This document shows positions 1 to 10,563 of a stretch of DNA of 64,000 nucleotides, one piece after another. Within the stretch, counting starts at the first letter, position 1. Each line of letters begins with the position of its first letter. The stretch covers positions 30,649,245 through 30,713,244 of the forward strand of contig CM046003.1 in the NCBI GenBank assembly GCA_025175895.1, in the 5' to 3' direction. The notes under the pieces are model-generated. The model did not search any database. It was given only the letters and a program-made list of their open reading frames with translations, and was not told where the DNA came from. The translations under genes and the position numbers were made by a program. Origin of the DNA: Wurfbainia villosa. Lineage: Eukaryota > Streptophyta > Magnoliopsida > Zingiberales > Zingiberaceae.

Positions 1-564
1 CAGTCAAGAATATTCTTAAGTACTTGAGAAGGACTAAAGAATATTTCTTGATATTTGAAGGTGATGAGGAGCTAGCTGTAAAGGGTTACAGCGATGCCAG
101 CTTCCAAACTGACCAGGATGATTATAGATCGCAGTCAGGGTTCGTGTTTTGCTTGAATAGGTAGCACTGTGAGCTGGAAGAGTTCCAAGTAGGACATAGT
201 TATTGATTCTACAACAGAGGCCGAGTATATCGCTGCATCTGAGGCAGCAAAGGAGGCAGTTTGGATCCGCAAGTTCATTACTGAGCTTGGGGTGGTTCCT
301 AGCATTGCAGATCCTATAGAGCTCTATTGTGACAACAATGGAGCGATTGCACAGGCTAAGGAACCTCGCTCACACCAGCGGACCAAACACATACTACGGC
401 GCTTCCATCTCATTCGAGAGATCATCGATAGAGGAGATGTGAAGATTTGCAGAGTACCCACAGAGGCTAACATCGCAGATCCCTTGACCAAGGCTTTGGC
501 ACAGAAAAAGCATGATGGTCACACTAGGTCATTGGGTATTAGATACTACGGTGATTGGCACTAG
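1..564 (+). pseudogene. C1 pol 3' end: reverse transcriptase tail and RNase H
   Basis: The reading frame covers the end of the connection domain and RNase H of a Copia polyprotein. Visible motifs are GYSDASF (first catalytic Asp), TTEAEY (Glu), YCDNNGAIA (Asp) and a final ANIADPLTKAL (Asp). The tail KHDGHTRSLGIRYYGDWH ends at a natural stop, 562-564. Around 155-230 there are in-frame disruptions: an indel after GFVFCLN, and stops in the segment after SWKSSK. From 292 the frame is open to the end. C2 carries the same tail but with stops, so C1 preserves the better C-terminus. Confidence 0.9.
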
Positions 565-566
565 TG

Positions 567-578
567 CTAGTGGGAGAT
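567..578 (+). other. Polypurine tract of C1
   Basis: CTAGTGGGAGAT sits directly before the 3' LTR start TGTTAG. It is the expected primer site for plus-strand synthesis. The same string precedes the C2 3' LTR. Confidence 0.7.
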
Positions 579-2403
579 TGTTAGTGAAAGCCCTAGAGCC
601 AATCATGTGATGATTGTTGTATGGACTTTATTGTATCATATTCCTATTTATAAAGGCATGGTTATTATATTTACTTGTATTGGTGCCAAATAACTAAATA
701 TAATAATGTCCTTGAGTAGTAGGTTCTTATCTATATCAATCGATTGGTTGAATCGATAATGAGATGATATAGAGAACACTACTCTTAATCATTCTGGTCG
801 AGTATTAACATTCGTGACAATGTTAATGCATAGAGACTAGCATGTAGGTCAACAAGATGACTTGATCTCACAAGTCATGGATATGAGATATCAAGTTTAC
901 ACATGGGTATGCATTGGAGAATGTATACTGAATGACCCGCCATGAGAAAGTATCATGGATCGTTATATGAGTGTCATATACTTTCTCATGTGGCTATTAG
1001 TATGACTATTAGTCCTTAGACCTGAAGTCACCATGGTTCCCTACATAAGGAGTTGCATACTTTGGCTTTCAAACGTCACCCGTAAATGGGTGGACTATAA
1101 AGGCGACATCGGGTATGTAACTAATTATGCGGAGGGATGTGAGTGATGTAGATGGGATCTATCCCTCCTATATGGGGGTGACATCGATATTCTTGATAGA
1201 GTGAGACCAGAAGTGCATGGTTATGCTCAAATGAGTCAATATGAGATATTGAGCTCATTTGATTAGAGTGAGTCTACTTGAGTTCAAGATTTAGATTGCG
1301 AGGATGACACGGTCTATGCCTCGATTGGTCAATCTAGATGTCAAGGATAGAGGGACATTGTCACATATTGTGAGAGTCACAATTAGTAGTCACAAAGGTG
1401 ATGTTGGAGCTCAACATTCTTGTAACTTGGGTAGCAATGATGTGTTGCTAGATACCGCTCATTGCTTATGTTCCTAAATCGGTTTAGGGACATTGCCAAC
1501 GCTATACAAGAACCTATAGGGTCACACACATAAGAGCAATTAGATGGAGATTAGGTTCATATGATGAACCATGAGGATTAGGTTCATGGGATGAACCAAA
1601 TTGGATTAAGAGTAATCCAAATTAGACTAATTGAGTTAGACTCAAGTTGATTCAAGTATTGAATGAGTCTAATTGAGATTTGATTCATCAAATCAATTTA
1701 AATTAATGAATAGAGATTCATTATATTAAATTGACTTGAGTCAAGTGGTTAGATTTGATCAACCATGGGAGATTAGAGGTCAAGTTTGACTTGACTTGAG
1801 AGGGAAGATGAAAGGTCAAGTTTGACTTGACCAAATGCCATGTCATGATGATGACTAGGCATGGCCGGCCAATGATGATGCTCCACATCATCATTGACTT
1901 GGTCAATTGGTGCCACATCATGAGGGAGACCAAGGGTCATGGGAGTTACATGCATGCATGTAACCCCCCCTCCATGAAGTGGCCGGCCACTTTGGGGTTA
2001 TGGGTAGAGAATTCATTTGGTGAGTTACACACTCTTAACTTCATCTTCTTCCTTGGGAATTTTTCTCTCAAGCTCTCCCTCTCCAACCTCATCTTGCCGA
2101 GACACCATAGAGGAGTGCTAGCACACTCAAGTGTCTTTTTCTCCACCTATTGCTTGTGTGGATACCATAGAGAAGTGTGCACTTGACACTCTCGAGTTCC
2201 GGCGGACTTTTGGACGAGCGGGATAAGCGAAGGGCGTCGCTACGAGGGTAACGTTCTAACCTCTTAGATCTAAGGTAGATCTAGGATTTTTGTAAGCACA
2301 TACATATAATTATAATTTTTATACTTCGCACGGATCCGTGGCCGGGGCTTCCGAGGTTTCCGCAACACAAAAAGCGGTTTTTGCGGCTCGGAATAACCCA
2401 ACA
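579..2403 (+). repeat. 3' LTR of C1 (Angela-type, 1,825 bp)
   Basis: This LTR is TGTTAGTG...CCAACA and aligns along its whole length with the two C2 LTRs (55154-56981 and 61767-63587), differing by scattered substitutions and small indels. A length near 1.8 kb is typical of Angela/BARE Copia LTRs. It contains the GGCCGGCCA palindromes near 1863 and 1980, and an A/T-rich stretch near 1600-1830 with repeated TTGACTTGA words. Short open frames within it on both strands are chance and differ between the three copies. Confidence 0.93.
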
Positions 2404-3368
2404 CGAACGACATGAGAATAGGCAGTGGGAGCGCCGAAAAGGGAGAAGAAAAAGGCGAGAAGGTGTCGGTGGAGGAATACAACGGAGGAGAAAAAGAGAA
2501 GGGCTCGGGTTTTTGCGAGTCGAATCAGGTTGGATGGCCCTAATATTCACGACAATAGTCAATTGCCATGATACGCTAGTCAATTGTTGATGACCAGTCA
2601 AATTGGTCAGTCAGCTATGAGCGATTCTGTGGGTGTGGCCAACAACGACAGTCAACTACCTAATATTGCAGTCGACTATTGGAGACCAGTCGAACTGGTC
2701 AGTTGGCTACGAAGGGTTTTGTGATTGACTAATAATAGCAGTGGACTGCCCAGTAGACTGGGATGAACCTGGTCCGGGGCAAGCTTATCAGTTGACTGGT
2801 GATAAACGCCAATTGACTACTATCAGTCTGATAGGTTTTTCAGCTAAGTTGTGAAATGTGTAACTAATTCAAGAGATGTCAAAAAATCACAAAATTTTGT
2901 GGACACATTTGTGATGTCATTTTCTATCAAAGAAAAATAAGTTGAAAAAAATATATCTTTTCCAAATTTTGAGATTGACACAAATTTAAAATATAGCAAA
3001 AGCTTTAAAATTTTTTCACAACTTCGTACCAATTTTGCTGATCAAGTGCAAACTGTTTTTCAAAATATGATAAATATAGTTTAAAGGTTATTTGATTTGA
3101 CATTTTCAATTATGTTCTTAGAGCTATGTGCACATCAATTGTACACAAGTCTTCTCAATGATTGGTCCAATTAAGGATTAATGTCTTTAGATGTCATATT
3201 GGTTCATAGTAATGCATCATAACAAGTATGATGAACCAAATGCATCTTCCTAACATTTCACATTATGTCTAAATGGCTCAATACAAAAATCATGGATTCT
3301 TAGGTGTTTTGTAAGATGCTTAGAGGTATATTCCTAGATTTTCTATAGGATCATGCAAACCTAAATCT
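2404..3368 (-). other. M1 3' non-coding region
   Basis: This stretch lies downstream of the M1 pol stop on the minus strand. It has no convincing coding frame. From 2830 to 3368 it is A/T-rich. From about 2520 to 2820 it holds a cluster of degenerate AGTCGACTG-like words (AGTCAATTG, AGTCGACTATTGG, CAGTCGAACTGG). The part next to C1 (2410-2515) is purine-rich on the plus strand. It could include the start of the M1 3' LTR, but I see no clean LTR boundary. Confidence 0.55.
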
Positions 3369-3836
3369 CTACTCTACAAAACACATTCCAAGTTCTCTCC
3401 TAAGTGATGAAAAGTCTGCTTCGGGGAGAGCCTTAGTGAAAATGTCAGTAAGGTTAGACTTAGATTCTATGTAGTTAAGTTTAATGTCTCCCTTTTCCAC
3501 ATGATCTCTAATGAAGTGATGCTTCACTTCAATGTGCTTGGTCATAAAGTGATGTACCAAATTTTTAGTCAAATTAATGGTACTCACATTATCACAATAA
3601 ATTTTGATGTTGGAGTATTGTAGCTCATAATCTTCTAGAGTATGTCTCATCCAAAGCAATTGAGCTACACAACCACTCATGCCCACATATTCCGCCTCGG
3701 TGGTGGATAAAGCAACACAAGGTTGCTTTTTACTACTCCAACTAACTAGGGAGGATCCTAGAAATTGACATCCACCACTAGTACTCTTCCGATCCAATTT
3801 GCAACCTGCATAATCGGAATTGGTGTACCCAACCAA
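3369..3836 (-). pseudogene. M1 RNase H
   Basis: About 155 codons carry all four expected carboxylates: NSDYAG (Asp), STTEAEY (Glu), YCDNVS (Asp) and SNLTDIFTK (Asp). The frame ends naturally after ELGMCFVE. The start is set by the frame entry only, because the segment is joined to the reverse transcriptase through a frameshift near 3850. This is the best preserved part of M1. Confidence 0.9.
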
Positions 3837-3970
3837 GTCAAAAGACCTAGTCCTAGGGTATCAAAGTCCTACACTTAGTGTGCCTTTAATATATCTAAAG
3901 ATTCTTTTAACGACCACTAAGTGAGACTCTTTTGCACATGATTGGTATCTAGCACAATACCTACTACAAA

Positions 3971-4699
3971 TCAGATATCGAGTCTACTAGCAGTTAGGTA
4001 TAGTAGGCTACCAATCATACTTCTATAAAGTTTTGAGTCAACTAATTTGCCTTCTTGATCATTGTCAATTTTTGTGTTGGTTGCCATGGGTGTGTTTACT
4101 ATCTTAGTATTTTCCAAACCAAATTTCTTGATCATTTCTTTGGCATATTTGGCTTGGTATATGTAGATTCCCTCATTGGTTTGTTTAACTTGTAGACCTA
4201 AGAAGAAATTTAACTCCTTAACTAAACTCATTTTCCATATTTTTGATAAAGTCTTGAAGGAGTTCATCATTTGTTGACCAAAAAATGATGTCATCAACGT
4301 ACACTTGGGCAACAAAGATATCCTTTGACTTTGACTTAATGAAAAGAGTTTGATCTACTCAAAAGAAGATAATCTTTCGTACCAAGTCCGGAGAGCTTGT
4401 TTTAACCCATATAAAGCTTTTCTTAGCTTATATATGTGGTTTGGGTAATCAACACTCTCAAACCCGGGTAGTTGTTCTACATACACCTCTTCCTTAATAA
4501 ATCCATTTAGGAATGCCAATTTTACATCTATTTGATAAAGCTTAAGTCCCATGTGAGCGACATAATCTAATTGGATCCTAATTGACTCTAACCTAGCAAC
4601 CGGTGCATAGGTCTCATCATAGTTAAGTCCTTCAACTTGATTGAATCCCCTTGCCACTAATCTAGCCTTGTTTCTAGTTATGTTCTCTTGATCATCCAA
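3971..4699 (-). pseudogene. M1 reverse transcriptase, two open pieces
   Basis: The right piece (4699-4355) has NKARLVARGFNQVEGLNYDETYAPV, the catalytic-region QIDVKLAFLNG, and ALYGLKQALRTWYERL. The left piece contains the YVDDIIF catalytic box near 4290-4320 and, downstream, FFLGLQVKQTNEGIY and MIGSLLYLTASRLDI. A frameshift near 4340 separates them and a stop ends the second at 3971. This is standard Copia RVT_2. Confidence 0.88.
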
Positions 4700-4935
4700 C
4701 TTATTCCTAAAGACCCATCTTGTGGTAACAATAGTACTATCATTGGGTCTAGGGATTAGCTCTCATACTTGACTTCTCTCAAATTGAGCTAATTCTTCTT
4801 GCATTGCTAAGATCCAATCCAGATCAAGTAATACATCATTAATCAATTTAGGCTCAACTTGTGAGATGAGAGATACTTGACAAGTAGGAGCTCTATAAAA
4901 AGACTTAGTTCTAACTCCTTGGGATAGTTCTCTCA

Positions 4936-5334
4936 CTACTTGATCAAGTGGGTGATTTGATGAATCCTTAGGGTCCTAGGAGGTGATTCAAATTGATTTT
5001 GATCATGGTTGTCTTCCTTCCTCCTCTCATCATCAGAATCTCCTCTTCCTCTCTCTTGATTATTACTTCCTATTCCTTCCCCTTGATCATTACCCAAGGT
5101 CAAGTTTTGAAGTTTTTGGGTAATGTTTTGATTTTTATCATTGATATCTTTATCAATAGAGAATTTCCTAGGGTAAGTGTTAGAGGACTCATCAAATTCA
5201 ACATTAGAAGATTCTTCAACCTTTTGAGTCCTATTATTGTAAATCCTATAACCTTTACTAGTGGATGAGTATCCAATTAGGATTCCCTCATCCGCCTTAG
5301 ACTCAAATTTTCCTAAATTATCTTTGGTATTCAA
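4936..5334 (-). pseudogene. M1 integrase C-terminal / linker segment
   Basis: The segment starts at LNTKDNLGKFESKADEGILIGYS, the conserved Copia integrase-RT linker. It continues into an acidic, Asn/Asp-rich variable stretch with SNNQERGRGDSDDERRKED. It stops at 4936, before the reverse transcriptase. The upstream and downstream joins are frame-shifted. Confidence 0.8.
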
Positions 5335-5603
5335 GATATAAACTTTACAACCAAAACCCTTGAAGTAGTGAATTGTAGGACTTTTACCATTCCATAATTC
5401 AAAAGGTGTTTTACCTAAAACCTATGGATTAAAATTCAATTTTGGATATAGCAAGTGGCGTTAACCGCTTCCGGCCACAAATAGCTAGGTAAGGAATATG
5501 CATTAAGCATTGTCCTAGCCGCTTCTTGTAGGACATGATTTCTCCTTTTCACTACCCCATTTTGTTGGGGTCTTCTAGGACAAGAGAACTCATGCTTGTA
5601 CCC

Positions 5604-6440
5604 TTATTCTAAGCAAAATTTTAAAAAATTAGAATTCTCAAATTCTCCACCATGATCACTACGGATCCAGTTGATTTTAAGATTTCTTTCATATTCAACC
5701 CTTTTGCTAAATTCTATGATTATTTCTAAGATATCATCCTTATGTTTCATAAAATAAACCCATGTATACCTAGAAAAATCATCTACTATGACTAAACAAT
5801 ATTTGTTACCATTGAAAGAAGGAATACTATGACAATCAAACAAGTCCAAATGTAAAAGCTCTAAAGGTAATGAAGTACTAGTTAGGGTTTTACCTTTGTG
5901 TGATGATTTTGATTGCTTTCTTTCTTGGCATGAATCACACAATTTATCCTTAATGTACTTGATCTTTGGTAGCCCATTCACCAACTCTAATTTTGCTACC
6001 TTGGCTATGTCCTTCATATTGATGTGCCCTAGCCTTCTATGCCATAGCCACCATTCCTCTTCCTTTGCCATAAGACACTTAGTAGAAATGTTAGAAGCAT
6101 AGGATAAATCAACATAATAAATATTCAATTTCCTATATCCAACTAACATGCAATCATTCAAGCTTTTGTGTCCAATTAAGCATTTTGAAGGATTGAATTC
6201 AACACTATAGCCGACATCACAAAGTTGGCTAATACTAAGTAAATTGAATTTCATATTTTTAACTAATAAGACTTTATGAATAACAATTTTAGGGGATACC
6301 TTAATTGTGCCTTTACCTAAAATTTTGAGTTTTCCACTATTTCCAAAAGACACGGTTCCCTTGTTAATGTAGTTAATTATGGAAAATTTGCTCACATCTC
6401 CAGTCATATATCTTGAGCAACTGCTATCCACAATCCACAT
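5604..6440 (-). pseudogene. M1 protease / GAG-pre-integrase / integrase core
   Basis: A 278-codon open stretch. It begins with WIVDSSCSRYMTGD (aspartic protease, Gly replaced by Ser). It then has the integrase zinc-binding HHCC region (WHRRLGH ... CDSCQERKQ), followed by the catalytic residues in LLHLDLFD (Asp), VIVDDFSR (Asp) and DHGGEFEN (Glu). It stops at a TAA that interrupts the usual run into the HEFSCPRTPQQNG region, which resumes to the left with changes. Organisation and motifs are those of a SIRE-lineage Copia. Confidence 0.88.
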
Positions 6441-6590
6441 ACTTGGTCCTTCTACCTAAACAACATGGAAAACAAATGCCTTAGGTACCCAAATGTTTGG
6501 ACCGGTAACATCAATCAAAAACTTCTTGGGAACCCAAGTCTTCTTAACCTTACCCCTAATTGTTGTCTTTCTACTATTTAAGGAGGTATA
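6441..6590 (-). pseudogene. M1 gag C-terminal end (WVPK repeats)
   Basis: Read on the minus strand this gives a basic KTTIRGKVKK stretch, then two WVPK motifs (TWVPKKFLID and NIWVPKAF) typical of SIRE-type gag tails, then a TAG stop about ten codons before the protease. It joins in frame with 28060-28227 once the TB1 insertion is removed. Confidence 0.8.
6586..6590. repeat. TSD of TB1, left copy (GTATA)
   Basis: GTATA immediately precedes the TB1 5' LTR and matches 28055-28059 immediately after its 3' LTR. Removing TB1 and one copy restores the M1 gag frame. Confidence 0.9.
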
Positions 6591-6808
6591 TGTTTATGAA
6601 ATTGACCCAGGTCATGATTGACCAGACTCGAGTTAGACTCGAGTAATGTTTTGATGTTTGACAATGTTTTGGGGAGATTGTTGGTGCAATCAACCCGGGT
6701 CATGATTGACCGGACTCGAGTTTGACTCAAGTGGTATTTTGATATTTAACGATGGTTTGATCATTGTTTGACTATATGGTTGATATGGGGTTGACCATAT
6801 GATGGAAA

Positions 6809-7022
6809 GTCCAAGTCTAGGATACTTGGCATAGAAAGTCCAAGCATGGGTCTTGGCAAGGGAAAGTCCAAGCTTGAGTCTTGGCAATTGGAAAGTCTAA
6901 GTCATGGGTACTTGGCAAGAGAAGTCCAAGGGGTGATATTAGAGGTGTAAAGTCCAAGCGGGAGTCTTGGCAGCATAAGTCCAATGGTTGGCGGCGTAAA
7001 GTCCAAGCAGGAGTCTTGGCAG
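6809..7022 (+). repeat. GTCCAAG...CTTGGCA imperfect tandem array in TB1 U3
   Basis: Six to eight imperfect copies of a roughly 25-36 bp unit, (A)AAGTCCAAGN..CTTGGCA, begin around 6809. Each unit holds a short inverted pair CCAAG/CTTGG. The array is repeated in the 3' LTR (26798-27000), in both TB2 LTRs (28693-28910, 33650-33855) and, in reverse orientation, in the M1 LTR (36740-36965). Confidence 0.85.
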
Positions 7023-7027
7023 CATAA

Positions 7028-8123
7028 TGTTGGTGCAGTAGACACCTAAGTTGAACCTGAGTTTTGATTATAGCAAACGATACAAAGTTAAGCTCATGTC
7101 GTTATCTCACGAGCTGAATCGAGTGTGCAGAAAATTGCTATAGCTGGAGCTGAAGGCTAGCGACACCCGGAGGAAGCCGCGATGGTCGGGCAACACTCGA
7201 GTGACTTCGGAGGGAGCCGAAGGAATCGAGTGGAAGGTCGAAAGCGAAAGCGGCACAGTAAGTATCGAGGTAAGCTCGTGTGTGTGCGAGTGTAAGTGAG
7301 GTCGTATCCTCTTTACGGGTATAGATTTAATCGTAGATCCAACCCAAGACATCCCATCGGTGGTCTAGATCGAGATCGGACGGTCGGAGGTCGTCGAAAT
7401 AATATTATTGTCCAGCTAACTTGTCATTTCAGCTAGCATCAGTCGACTGCCATCTTGGAGGACTCGATCGTCCAATCACCGATCGTTTGCAAGATTCGAT
7501 CGATCGCCATCCCGATCGATGATGGCTATCAGTCGACTGATGGTCAAGGATCAACTTCGAGAAGTCAAGGCTTATCACCTCATTTCAAGGGGATTGGTGC
7601 TCAATTGTGATTGACTAAAGTTCCTCTCGAAAAGGGGCTCAAAGGCTATAAAAGGAGGGCCTATCCTAGGGTTTCATCATCAATTCTAAGCTTCCAAAAG
7701 CCTCCGCAAAGTTACAACTCTCCGACAATGAAGTGCTTCTTCTCCGATGTCTAGGTTTAAATTACTTTTATTTTGTTACGTCGGTATAAGTTATTTTTGT
7801 TGTTTATTGCTTTACTTTCTCGGAGCTTTTATCGTAACGAGGAGAGGGGGAGTGTCCTTCTACCTTAAGCTTTGTGTTTCTTTTGTATCGATTAACTCCT
7901 ACCTCTAACGAGGAAGAGTTCTTTAGTGTTTTGCCCTCCGTACGTGGTCAAGAACCACTAGGGCCTTGGAGTATTAGCCGAAGGCTACGAACCAAGTAAA
8001 ATTCTCTTGTCTCATTTACTTTACATTTATCTTTCCACTGCTATAAGTGTTTTAAAACGAATTCGAAAAAGAAAAGGTTTATCGCTATTCACCCCCCCTC
8101 TAGCGATCCGCTTCGATCCAACA
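7028..8123 (+). repeat. 5' LTR of S1
   Basis: It starts TGTTGGTGCAG and ends GATCCAACA. It carries palindromes CAGTCGACTG at 7440 and 7530, a TATA-like box at 7646 and the C-tract TTCACCCCCC near its end (8089). Between 7455 and 7525 it differs sharply from the 3' LTR: here the words are CGATCG/GATCGATC, there they are GTCGACTG. The rest of the two LTRs is very similar. Confidence 0.94.
7646..7655 (+). promoter_or_regulatory. TATA-like box of S1 5' LTR
   Basis: CTATAAAAGG lies about 105 bp downstream of the second CAGTCGACTG palindrome and about 480 bp before the LTR end, a reasonable place for the U3/R boundary. The equivalent box in the 3' LTR is at 15197-15206. Confidence 0.65.
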
Positions 8124-8125
8124 AT

Positions 8126-8138
8126 TGGTATCAGAGCC
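8126..8138 (+). other. Primer-binding site of S1
   Basis: TGGTATCAGAGCC lies two bases after the LTR end. It is complementary to the 3' end of initiator methionine tRNA, the usual primer in plant Copia elements. Confidence 0.88.
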
Positions 8139-8340
8139 GGGGGTTGCTAAGATTTGGTGAAACCATCAATCTAGCTTTTTACAGATTTTTTTTCCTTTTT
8201 AATTCTGTTTATTTCTAATTTATTTCATTTGGTTAGTTTTCCTCCCGCACTACTAATCTAAGACGCGAGTCTTGGTACATTTTGTGTGTTTTTATCGTTG
8301 CTAGGTTTTTCGTCTTCATCTCCTTGTTTCTTTTGTTTTA

Positions 8341-9977
8341 ATGGCCCATCTCGAGGGTTTTAGCACCGTCCGACCTCCGTTTTACAACGGAGATGACTTC
8401 CGTTATTGGAAGGGTCGGATGGAATGCTTTCTTAAAACTCAAATCGAGATGTGGATCATAATCCAAATGGGATTTACACTTCCGACTAACGAAGTGGGTG
8501 AATCCTTGGATTATGACCAATGGACCATTGTGACAAAAAGACAAGTCGAAGCTGATGCCAAGGCAACTCAAATCCTCCAATACGGCTTGTCCAAGGAGGA
8601 GCTTAATCGTGTTGGCCCCTTCATCAGCGTAAAGGACCTTTGGACAAAGCTAGTAGAGCTACACGAAGGGACCGATAAAGCCAAGGTATGTAAGCGCGAT
8701 CTTTTGTTTAATAAATTATATAATCTAAAAATGCTGGAACACGAATCGGCGACACAACTTCATGCCCACGTTCAAGACATAGTCAATAATCTACACGTGA
8801 TCGGGCAAAAGGTTGAAAACCACAACCTTATAAGGTATGTTCTTAACTCCTTTCCGAGGACTACCTTGTGGACATCCATGGTCGATGCCTACAAGGTCTC
8901 CAAGGATCTTTCGAAGCTTAGGTTAGATGAATTATTTTCCGATTTTGAACTTCATGAACAGTCTAACTCAGAACCTGAGAAGGGTATAGCACTTTTTGCA
9001 GGTTCGAGGAAGAAAACCGCAAGCAAGCCACCTCCGAAGGAAGAAGAGGATGAGTTCGATTCGAAGGTCGACTCGGAAATGGAGGCCGAACTAGTCAACC
9101 CAGTTCGAAGGATAGTCAAGGGACGAAAATGAACTGTCACTCGACCCAACGAAGGTAAGCCTAAAAGTTTGAATATTAGATGTTACGAATGCAATAGGTT
9201 TGGACACATCAAGTCCAAATGCCCAAAACTCAAGAGCAAAGCTCCAAAACACAAAAGACACTCAACGCTACTTGGGAAGAAGCATCCGAGGAAGAAGATA
9301 ATGATCGTGTTCTCATGTCTAAACCGGTGGAATCGGAGACGGAGTCAGAACCGGAACATGAATCGGAAACCGAAGACGAGTCGGACTGCGAAGCACTATT
9401 CAAGACAAGCCACGGATATGCATCCGGTTCAAAAGATACACTCAAGGTAAGTCGATCCCTTTTTAGTACACTTTATAATGAAATTAAATTTTTAACTAGA
9501 AAATTAGATAACTCCGAGTCCAAGGTCGAGACCCTGGTTGAGGAAGTTAAACTCCTCAAACACGAGGTCTCCCTAACCTCTTCGACTAGTCGAGTTCAAG
9601 AGGAGGACTCAACTCGGGTTGAAAAACTCGAAGTTGAGAACTCACTCTTGAAGAGTCAAGTTGAAGATCTTAGAAACACATTGGAAAGGTTTACTTTGGG
9701 ATCCAATGGACTTGACCTCCTACTTGGATCGCAAAGGGCCGTGTAGAACAAGGCCAGACTAGGGTTTAGCTTAAACACGGCCAACAAGTCATATATGTCG
9801 ATTGTAAGTCGACATAAAAAACATGTCCAAGCATGGGTCCCTAAGACCACCTTGATTTCAAACTTAGGATCGAACCAGTACTGGGTTCCCAAGGACCAAA
9901 TCCACTACGTGGAGAGACCGAACCGATTCAACGGTCCAGGGGGAGCTAGTACGAAACTTGTTTGTATTTTAACTTAG
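8341..9977 (+). pseudogene. S1 gag (capsid, zinc knuckle, coiled coil, WVPK tail)
   Basis: The gene starts at ATG 8341 with MAHLEGFSTVRPPFYNGDDF, followed by WKGRMECFL, the typical start of SIRE-type gag (DUF4219/UBN2 family). The capsid region runs to an in-frame TGA at 9130, a probable CGA-to-TGA change. A CCHC zinc knuckle (CYECNRFGHIKSKC) is at 9181-9222. A frameshift near 9230-9260 moves the reading into another frame, which holds an acidic Glu/Ser-rich stretch, a coiled coil (about 9470-9690) and, after a TAG at 9744, two WVPK motifs near 9830 and 9882. The stop is at 9975. It is therefore a broken gag of about 540 codons. Confidence 0.92.
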
Positions 9978-10563
9978 AAAATTGCATGCTTAGGTTCTTT
10001 ATTTAGTTTGATTTTTCTTTTTAGAATGGCTAGATAGGACTATAACTTGTCAATACTTGATAACATAGTACCAGGATGCGGCGAGATGATAGTACGCTAG
10101 GAAAGCGGAGTCTTGTGTATTCGGGCTAGATAAGACGTATCTAGTTCGGTGCACTTGACCAAGCGGAACTAGCTGAAGCTACCTCACCGTATCCTAGACT
10201 AGTTAGACCAGGAAGTGGTCTTAGGTGAGTCAAGTCTCTATTTTCTTGAAAATTGCTTTGTCTAAGGAAGTGGTCATTGTTCCGATCAAAGAAGGCCTCT
10301 GTGCCTCGCCACGACCTAGAAGCCATGATCTTGAAAAGGTGACTTGATGAGCCTAAGGTCAAATCCAAATCTAACGCAAGGTTGACAAGTGTTCAAGTCA
10401 TTAAATTTAATTCAAGTAAAATTGAAAGTCATCTCACAAGAATATATAGGGTTAACATGTTTGATCATGTAGACATGGGTGAGATGATTTAGATTAATAA
10501 TTTTCAACCAATTTTTAATAATTCCAAAATCCGATCCAACTACCTTGCGTGTAGGATCAATGA
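9978..10563 (+). other. Conserved gag-pol spacer of S1
   Basis: This block of about 590 bp has stops in all sense frames. It is homologous to 18310-18800 in S2 and 40376-40870 in S3, so it is a conserved part of this family and not random filler. The best conserved core is near 10240-10320. On the antisense strand there is a 75-codon open frame (10368-10141) containing WRGTEAFFDRNNDHFLRQS. The same frame is largely recognisable in S2. M1 lacks this spacer. Confidence 0.75.

Larger units (their letters stand above)
1..2403 (+). mobile_element. C1: 3' end of an Angela-type Copia retrotransposon
   Basis: The window opens inside the RNase H region of a Copia polyprotein, followed by a polypurine tract and a complete 1,825-bp 3' LTR. 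The same sequence recurs almost unchanged at 61192-63587 (element C2), which fixes the boundaries. The LTR begins TGTTAGTG and ends CCAACA. It is followed by CGAAC, presumably one copy of the target duplication whose partner lies off-window. The element interrupts the 3' region of the minus-strand element M1. The 5' part of C1 cannot be seen. Confidence 0.93.
3369..6440 (-). pseudogene. M1 pol (protease, integrase, reverse transcriptase, RNase H), degenerate
   Basis: This is a Copia-order polyprotein: protease and integrase, then reverse transcriptase, then RNase H. It runs on directly from gag, separated only by one in-frame stop after the WVPKAFVFHVV segment, with no spacer of the kind seen in S1. 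It is broken by several stops and frameshifts near 5604, 5400, 4930, 4720, 4340, 3970 and 3850. The natural stop is at 3369-3371 after RRELGMCFVE. The protease motif reads DSSCSRYMTGD where the SIRE consensus is DSG, so the active-site glycine is also changed. Confidence 0.9.

Noticed and set aside
2270..2601. Minus-strand frames of 70-106 codons across the C1 LTR end and M1 3' region
   Set aside because: They cross an insertion boundary at 2403 and have no family match.
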